Below are positions 14,461 to 18,302 of a DNA stretch of 18,302 nt, in pieces. This DNA is from CAYZQE01 sp964480635 (lineage in GTDB: Bacteria; Pseudomonadota; Gammaproteobacteria; GCA-001735895). Under the pieces are notes generated by a model that was not told the origin of the DNA, did not search any database, and saw only the letters and a program-made list of their open reading frames with translations. The position numbers were made by a program, and so were the translations under genes. The stretch is taken from NCBI GenBank assembly GCA_964480635.1, contig CAYZQE010000049.1, positions 1 through 18,302 on the forward strand, given 5' to 3'. Position 1 is the first letter of the stretch; every line of letters begins with the position of its first letter.

Positions 14461-14625
14461 ATGAAAAAATATCAATGTGTCGTTTGTGGTTTAGTGTATA
14501 GCGAAGCAGACGGTTGGCCAGATGATGGCATAGTGCCTGGCACTAAATGGGAAGATGTCCCAGAAGATTGGGAATGCCCTGATTGCGGTGTAGGTAAATC
14601 TGATTTTGAAATGGAAGAAATTTAA
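14461..14625 (+). CDS. Rubredoxin
   Basis: A 54-residue one-iron electron carrier. It has the two knuckles CVVCG (Cys6, Cys9) and CPDCG (Cys39, Cys42) that hold an Fe(SCys)4 centre, with the conserved YSEADGWPDDGIVPGTKWEDVPEDW between them. The length is typical. AAAGGTAATCAGT supplies a good Shine-Dalgarno before ATG 14461. It is cytosolic and, with the reductase 81 bases downstream on the same strand, forms the NAD(P)H-rubredoxin electron chain used for alkane hydroxylases or for reduction of oxygen and peroxide. No such terminal oxidase is coded in the window. Confidence 0.97.
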   Translation: MKKYQCVVCGLVYSEADGWPDDGIVPGTKWEDVPEDWECPDCGVGKSDFEMEEI

Positions 14626-14666
14626 TCCACAAAGCTATATTTCCAGAAGCCTAAAAGCCTGTTATA

Positions 14667-14688
14667 GCTTCCTCAAACGAGAGGAGGC
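14667..14688. repeat. 8-bp hairpin between rubredoxin and its reductase
   Basis: GCTTCCTC (14667-14674) pairs with GAGGAGGC (14681-14688), one pair being G-T, around AAACGA. It hides a GAGGAGG sequence and precedes ATTTATT, so it may attenuate read-through or tune translation of the reductase. As a terminator it is weak. Confidence 0.4.
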
Positions 14689-14706
14689 ATTTATTGAGAT
14701 GTAAAG

Positions 14707-15849
14707 ATGAACCACCATTCCATTATTATCATTGGCAGCGGCATGGCTGCAACCACATTAGTCCGAGAGTTTAGAAAGCTCGATAAAGAGACTGATATTT
14801 TAGTTATTACAGAAGACCACGGCGAAGTGTATTCTAAGCCCATGCTCTCTAACGCTTATGCCAAAGGTAAATCAGCAGATGACTTGGTGTCGGCAGATGC
14901 GAATAAGTTTTCAGAACAAAATAATATCAAGATTAAAGCCTTATCAACGGTAACATCTATTGATACCGAAGCGAAAACGTTGAAAGTTGCTGATGCCAAC
15001 ATTGGCTACGACAAGTTAGTGTTAGCCTTAGGTGCATCGCCGTTTAAGCCGCCGATTGAAGGCGATGCTAACGAGCATATTTTAACGGTTAATAACCTCG
15101 ATGATTATCGAGTGTTTCAAAAAAATGCAAAATCAGCACAACATATTGCCATTATAGGGCCAGGTTTAATTGGTTGTGAGTTTGCTAATGACATTGCTAG
15201 TCGTGGTAAAAAGATCACCATTATAGGCCCAGACCCATGGCCGATGAGTAGTTTATTATCAGAGCCGGTTGGGCTTTATTTACAAGCCCAACTTGAGTCT
15301 TTAGGCATTGTTTTTGAGCTAAATAAAACAGTCAGCCATGCAAAATTTGACGATGGTTTTGAGTTGATACTGTCAGATGATTCAGCATTAAAAGCAGATA
15401 TGGTGCTTTCTGCTATTGGTTTAAGGTCTAATATAAGTTTAGCTCAAGCAGCAGGCATTGATTGCAATCGAGGTATAAAAACCAACCGATTGTTAGCCAC
15501 TAGCAAAACTGATATTTATGCTCTAGGTGATTGTGCCGAGGTAGAATCTTTAGTGTTACCATTTGTCATGCCGTTAATGAATAGTGCAAGAGCCTTAGCT
15601 AAAACATTATCGGGTGAAGAGACCAAAGTTGTTTATCCGGCTATGCCCGTCATGATAAAAACACCCTCATGCCCCTTAGTGGTTTCGCCAAGTGCTGATA
15701 AAGAAACAGTAGAGATTGAAGAAGGGGAGAATGGCGTTAAAGCCATACACAAAAATATGCAAGGCGAGATGACTGGCTTTGAATTATCGGGTGAATTTAC
15801 AAAACTCAAGCAATCGTTAGCAAAAGAATTACCACCTGTTTTAAAATAG
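14707..15849 (+). CDS. NAD(P)H-rubredoxin reductase
   Basis: A 380-residue FAD-dependent pyridine nucleotide reductase of the rubredoxin/ferredoxin reductase type. FAD-binding IIIIGSGMAA is at 6-15, the NAD(P)H-binding loop IIGPGLIGCEFA at 149-160, and the second FAD contact IYALGDCAEV at 270-279. KPMLSNAYAKGK (44-55) and LVLALGASPFKPP are typical of AlkT/RubB proteins. It has no redox-active CxxC disulfide of the thioredoxin-reductase kind. It passes electrons from NAD(P)H to the rubredoxin coded just upstream, in the cytosol. A TAAAG four bases ahead of ATG 14707 may serve as ribosome-binding site. The intergenic hairpin may set the ratio of carrier to reductase. Whether the pair serves selenium reduction for the adjacent sen locus is pure speculation. 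Confidence 0.93.
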   Translation: MNHHSIIIIGSGMAATTLVREFRKLDKETDILVITEDHGEVYSKPMLSNAYAKGKSADDLVSADANKFSEQNNIKIKALSTVTSIDTEAKTLKVADANIGYDKLVLALGASPFKPPIEGDANEHILTVNNLDDYRVFQKNAKSAQHIAIIGPGLIGCEFANDIASRGKKITIIGPDPWPMSSLLSEPVGLYLQAQLESLGIVFELNKTVSHAKFDDGFELILSDDSALKADMVLSAIGLRSNISLAQAAGIDCNRGIKTNRLLATSKTDIYALGDCAEVESLVLPFVMPLMNSARALAKTLSGEETKVVYPAMPVMIKTPSCPLVVSPSADKETVEIEEGENGVKAIHKNMQGEMTGFELSGEFTKLKQSLAKELPPVLK

Positions 15850-15893
15850 AATTATTGACGCTCTCATAATGGGTTCACGTTAAATAACCGTTA

Positions 15894-16376
15894 CCAACCG
15901 CCCGGTACAAACTTTTGCATATTGAACATCAACGGTGACATGGCGTTATTCATTTGCCCCATATCATCTTTCATTGAACCCATATTTTGATCGATAGATT
16001 TAATATGAATGCTCATCGTATTCATATCGGGTGCCATGCGACCAATATTGCCATTCATGGTTGAAATATCCGTAGACATTGATTTCATATACCCCGACAT
16101 ATTGACAATTTCAGCAGACATCGTATTCATATCGCCTTCAAAAATACTAATTGTTTTATGCAAGGTGTAACCCATCGCTACAATAGCAAAGGTCGCAATA
16201 TAAGCACCAATTTTCCACTTTACGTTTTTTTGATGTTGGATTTTTAACTCCAACTCATAGTGATGTTTTAAAACCGCTTCACGTTGCTCATTATCATGAT
16301 GTATTTGTTGAAACCCAGCTGCGATAGTTTCAATCAGTGCGTTAGAAGGTTGTTCTTGTCGTGTCTTAGTGTTCAT
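15894..16376 (-). CDS. Membrane protein with a ten-heptad Met/Ile coiled coil
   Basis: I do not recognise a named family. The 161-residue protein has a charged, Gln/His-rich cytoplasmic helix (10-52, HHYELELKIQHQKNVKWK), one transmembrane segment (about 55-72, IGAYIATFAIVAMGYTL) and then ten unbroken seven-residue repeats from Met83 to Asn152. In these, position a is Met or Ile and position d is Met in eight repeats (Ile and Leu in one each), for example MNTMSAE, IVNMSGY and MKSMSTD. The remainder is Ser/Asn/Asp/Gly. This predicts a parallel helical stalk in the periplasm with a methionine-rich core, ending MQKFVPGGW. Such a stalk could span the periplasm, oligomerise, or bind soft metals through Met. 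The start at ATG 16376 (MNTKTRQEQ) is preferred over an ATG four codons upstream. It is a single gene, convergent with the reductase gene. Confidence 0.78.
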
Positions 16377-16451
16377 AAAAAGTATCAATATCTATTTAAA
16401 TTGTTTAAGAAGTTCTGAGTCAGGAGATTAAAATAGGATGCAGAAAACATT

Positions 16452-16482
16452 GGTTGTTTATTTAAGGAGATCCTGAACAACC
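16452..16482 (-). terminator. Possible terminator hairpin downstream of the hydrolase-pyrE unit
   Basis: GGTTGTT (16452-16458) pairs with AACAACC (16476-16482), and AGGA-GA-TCCT forms an inner 4-bp stem. On the minus strand the hairpin is followed by a weak T-rich stretch, so it may end transcripts coming from pyrE and the hydrolase. On the plus strand ATTATTTTTT follows, but no plus-strand gene feeds into it. Confidence 0.4.
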
Positions 16483-16521
16483 GCCAATTATTTTTTACTG
16501 GCTAAAATGCACGACAACTTC

Positions 16522-16565
16522 CGTTAAATTCGACGCAATAGCCAGCTATTACGACGCATTTAACG
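16522..16565. repeat. 44-base near-perfect palindrome
   Basis: Two 21-base arms (16522-16542 and 16545-16565) match at 18 positions around a 2-base centre. The arm ends are CGTTAAAT / ATTTAACG and the inner parts AATAGC / GCTATT. Short motifs recur around it: GACGCA three times, and CGTTAAAT or its complement twice. Layered repeats of this kind are typical of transposon ends, for example IS21-like termini, so it may be a solo transposon end or MITE. No transposase is near. Confidence 0.6.
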
Positions 16566-16597
16566 AAACTTGACGCACATTTTTTCTCAGTAAAATT

Positions 16598-17404
16598 CTA
16601 ATCGCGGTTATTCAGTCTCTCCTTAACAAAGTCTTTTAAAAGCTCATGATATTCATCCAAATGAGACACATTACCATGTCCTGCCCCCTTAAATGCTTTA
16701 ACTTTCAGAATGCTTGGTGAAAAAGCCCTAATAAGACGTAAGGTATTTTCGGTGGGGATTAATTGGTCATTTTCAGCAACAACGATTAAGGTAGGCGCTT
16801 TAATCATGGCTGCTCTGCCATGAGAATCAAAGGTATCTTGGATTAATAGGCTGATGGGAAATATGGGATATTGAGATTTAGCAATTTCTTCAATGCTGTC
16901 ATAAGGGGTTATTAAAATAAGCTTATGAATGATTCGGTTGGCGGCAACATAGGTGGCTACGCCAGTGCCTAAGCTGCGCCCCATAATAGAGGTGTAAGCA
17001 TGTTTTTTATTAACAAAATCAAACAAAGCTAAGGCATCTGTATAAATGCCTTGCTCAGTAGGCGAACCAGTGCTGCCACCATAGCCCCTATAGTTTAGTA
17101 AATAAACAGTATGATTAGGGAAGTTAGTTTGGTGTTCTTTGGCATGTTTAGCAACCGTTTCGTTATTGCCACCAAAATAAATAAGCGACTTAGCATTGCC
17201 TTCGTTTAAAACGATAATTTCTAATGTTTCATTGTCACTGCTTAAGCTAAAAGTACTGTAACCATGGTCTATTTCAGCGGTTGGAAAATACAGTAAATCA
17301 CGCTGAAAAAAGAATAAAACAATAGTCAGCGCTATATAAATAACCGCACTGATAGAAAATAGTTTTCTTAAAAAAGGATGTAAACGAACTCTTTTTTTAG
17401 CCAT
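16598..17404 (-). CDS. Membrane-anchored alpha/beta hydrolase (YfhR/BEM46-like)
   Basis: A 268-residue serine hydrolase with a basic N-terminus (MAKKRVRLHPFLRKLF), one transmembrane anchor (17-33) and FFFQRDLLYFPT at once after it, the hallmark of the YfhR/BEM46/ABHD13 group. The triad is complete: Ser144 in GRSLGTG, Asp213 in VVAENDQLIP and His243 in GAGHGNV; the oxyanion region lies around YFGGNNE, and LLNYRGYGGSTGSP follows. The catalytic domain probably faces the periplasm. The substrate is unknown; the group includes thioesterase- and depalmitoylase-like enzymes. ATG 17404 lies seven bases past the pyrE stop; longer starts at 17422 and 17440 would overlap pyrE and are possible. Co-transcription with pyrE is likely, although no functional link to pyrimidine synthesis is evident. 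Confidence 0.82.
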   Translation of the reverse strand: MAKKRVRLHPFLRKLFSISAVIYIALTIVLFFFQRDLLYFPTAEIDHGYSTFSLSSDNETLEIIVLNEGNAKSLIYFGGNNETVAKHAKEHQTNFPNHTVYLLNYRGYGGSTGSPTEQGIYTDALALFDFVNKKHAYTSIMGRSLGTGVATYVAANRIIHKLILITPYDSIEEIAKSQYPIFPISLLIQDTFDSHGRAAMIKAPTLIVVAENDQLIPTENTLRLIRAFSPSILKVKAFKGAGHGNVSHLDEYHELLKDFVKERLNNRD

Positions 17405-17411
17405 GGGTGTG

Positions 17412-18047
17412 CTAGACGCCATATTGTTCGCGATAAGCACGCACGGTCGTTAAGTTTTTATCATCACCTTGTTGCTCTAAGTAACTCAGGATATTTTCAA
17501 GCTTAATGATGGGGATAACCTTAATGCCTTGTTGCTCAAGCTCTTGAATAGCCGATGTATCGCCTTGGCCTTTTTCTTGTCGATCTAAAGCAATAGTGAC
17601 AGCAGTTGTTTTGGCACCGTAACTTTCAATTAATGCCATTGACTGCCTAATAGCCGTGCCCGCCGTAATCACATCATCAATAATTAAAACATTGCCCTGT
17701 AATTCTGCACCCACAATTTGCCCGCCTTCGCCGTGTGTTTTCTTTTCTTTGCGATCAAAAGCATAAGGGATATCGCGCTGGTGTTCGGCATACAAAGCGC
17801 TAGCAGTAATAGCCGCTAAGGGAATGCCTTTATAAGCAGGGCCAAAAATGACATCAATATCAATGTTAGCTTGTTGAATCGCGAGCGCATAAAAATTGCC
17901 TAAAGCATGCAACTCAGAGCCTTTATTAAATAACCCAGCATTAAAAAAATAAGGGCTAATCCGACCTGATTTAAGTTCGAATTCACCAAATTTTAAAATG
18001 CCTTTGTTCAGGCAAAGCTCAAGGAATTTTTGTTGAAAAGGCAGCAT
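17412..18047 (-). CDS. pyrE: Orotate phosphoribosyltransferase
   Basis: PyrE joins orotate to PRPP to make OMP in the fifth step of UMP synthesis, in the cytosol. The 211-residue chain aligns throughout with the E. coli enzyme (213 residues): FGEFELKSGRISPYFFNAGLF (20-40) with the orotate-binding Lys/Ser/Gly, FGPAYKGIPLA (68-78), the flexible loop RKEKKTHGEGG (99-109) and the PRPP-binding IIDDVITAGTA (122-132). It ends VRAYREQYGV as in enterobacteria. The start at ATG 18047 gives the standard N-terminus (MLPFQQKFLE). It is the first gene of a leftward pair with the hydrolase. The 255 bases to its right (18048-18302) hold no gene that I can support. No attenuator-like leader peptide was found there. 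Confidence 0.97.
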   Translation of the reverse strand: MLPFQQKFLELCLNKGILKFGEFELKSGRISPYFFNAGLFNKGSELHALGNFYALAIQQANIDIDVIFGPAYKGIPLAAITASALYAEHQRDIPYAFDRKEKKTHGEGGQIVGAELQGNVLIIDDVITAGTAIRQSMALIESYGAKTTAVTIALDRQEKGQGDTSAIQELEQQGIKVIPIIKLENILSYLEQQGDDKNLTTVRAYREQYGV

Positions 18048-18245
18048 AGGTTTAATCAGTTAAAAATAATCGCAATATAATAGCTGATTTTTAAAATGAG
18101 GTAACTAATCAAGGCTAAAATATAAGTAAGGAACGGTAGAAACAAGACTGGCAAGCGGCTATTTTAGGTTAAAAAAGCATTTAGGCCGTAGAAGAACTAT
18201 CAATCGAGTCTTGACCCTATTGATTTCTTTCTTGATAGCTCTAAA

Positions 18246-18260
18246 TAGGCAATTTGCCTA
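18246..18260. repeat. Short palindrome
   Basis: TAGGCA-ATT-TGCCTA is a 6-bp perfect stem with a 3-base loop in the otherwise featureless A+T-rich stretch right of pyrE. The function is unknown; a protein-binding site for the promoter beside it is possible. Confidence 0.4.
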
Positions 18261-18275
18261 CTTAATTATTTTAGG

Positions 18276-18302
18276 TTGACTCAGATAAACAATAAGTTTA
18301 TA
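18276..18302 (+). promoter_or_regulatory. Possible rightward promoter cut by the window edge
   Basis: TTGACT (18276-18281), a 17-base spacer and TATA at the last bases fit a sigma-70 promoter for a gene beyond the right edge. The -10 is incomplete, so this is weak. Confidence 0.3.

Noticed and set aside
1..18302. CRISPR arrays, tRNA or rRNA genes, and phage genes
   Set aside because: No regularly spaced repeats, cloverleaf-like segments, rRNA-like conserved stretches or phage structural/integrase genes were found by reading both strands.

Overview
The window looks like a draft chromosomal scaffold from a gammaproteobacterium. The protein families (DbpA, an E. coli-like PyrE, c5-type cytochromes, a rubredoxin/rubredoxin reductase pair, a SelD fusion) and the moderate-to-low GC content fit a marine or sulfur/methyl-oxidising type. 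I cannot fix the genus by reading. Two assembly gaps of exactly 100 N (1722-1821 and 4353-4452) cut through real genes.

Layout. 1-1370: the start of a periplasmic solute-binding protein gene with a suspicious in-frame stop in its apparent signal peptide, then a carboxylesterase and a strong bidirectional terminator. 1371-5696: a membrane-anchored two-haem c5-type cytochrome broken by gap 1, a small membrane protein, the RNA helicase gene dbpA (3' end in gap 2), a membrane-tethered cytochrome c fused to a DUF302 domain (5' end in gap 2), and an exported DUF302 protein overlapping it by ATGA. 5702-11266, leftward: a four-gene unit of an EgtB-like sulfoxide/selenoxide synthase (here called SenA), EgtD, a SelD with an N-terminal FAD oxidoreductase, and a nitronate-monooxygenase-like flavoprotein. 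11481-12109: a vapBC toxin-antitoxin module with a clear operator/promoter. 12361-14378, rightward: a BioF2-like acetyltransferase and a glycosyltransferase-like protein that I recognise as SenB (selenosugar synthase). 14461-15849: rubredoxin and rubredoxin reductase. 15894-16376: a membrane protein ending in ten perfect Met/Ile heptads. 16598-18047: an alpha/beta hydrolase and pyrE, leftward.

The centrepiece is a probable selenoneine locus. EgtD makes hercynine from histidine, the SelD part makes selenophosphate, SenB makes a selenosugar from selenophosphate and a UDP-sugar, and SenA joins the selenosugar to hercynine to give selenoneine. All four steps of the published SenABC-plus-EgtD scheme are encoded within about 5.5 kb (8942-14378), while the ergothioneine-specific genes egtA, egtC and egtE are absent. 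Three things are unusual. The locus is split into two divergent arms with vapBC between them. SelD is fused to an NDH-2-like FAD oxidoreductase that could supply reduced selenium. Two extra enzymes, an FMN oxidase family member and a GNAT-type acetyltransferase, travel with the arms and have no assigned role.

No rRNA, tRNA, CRISPR array or intact insertion sequence was seen. A 44-base near-perfect palindrome at 16522-16565 and a 17-base inverted repeat bracketing 2832-3043 may be remnants of mobile DNA.
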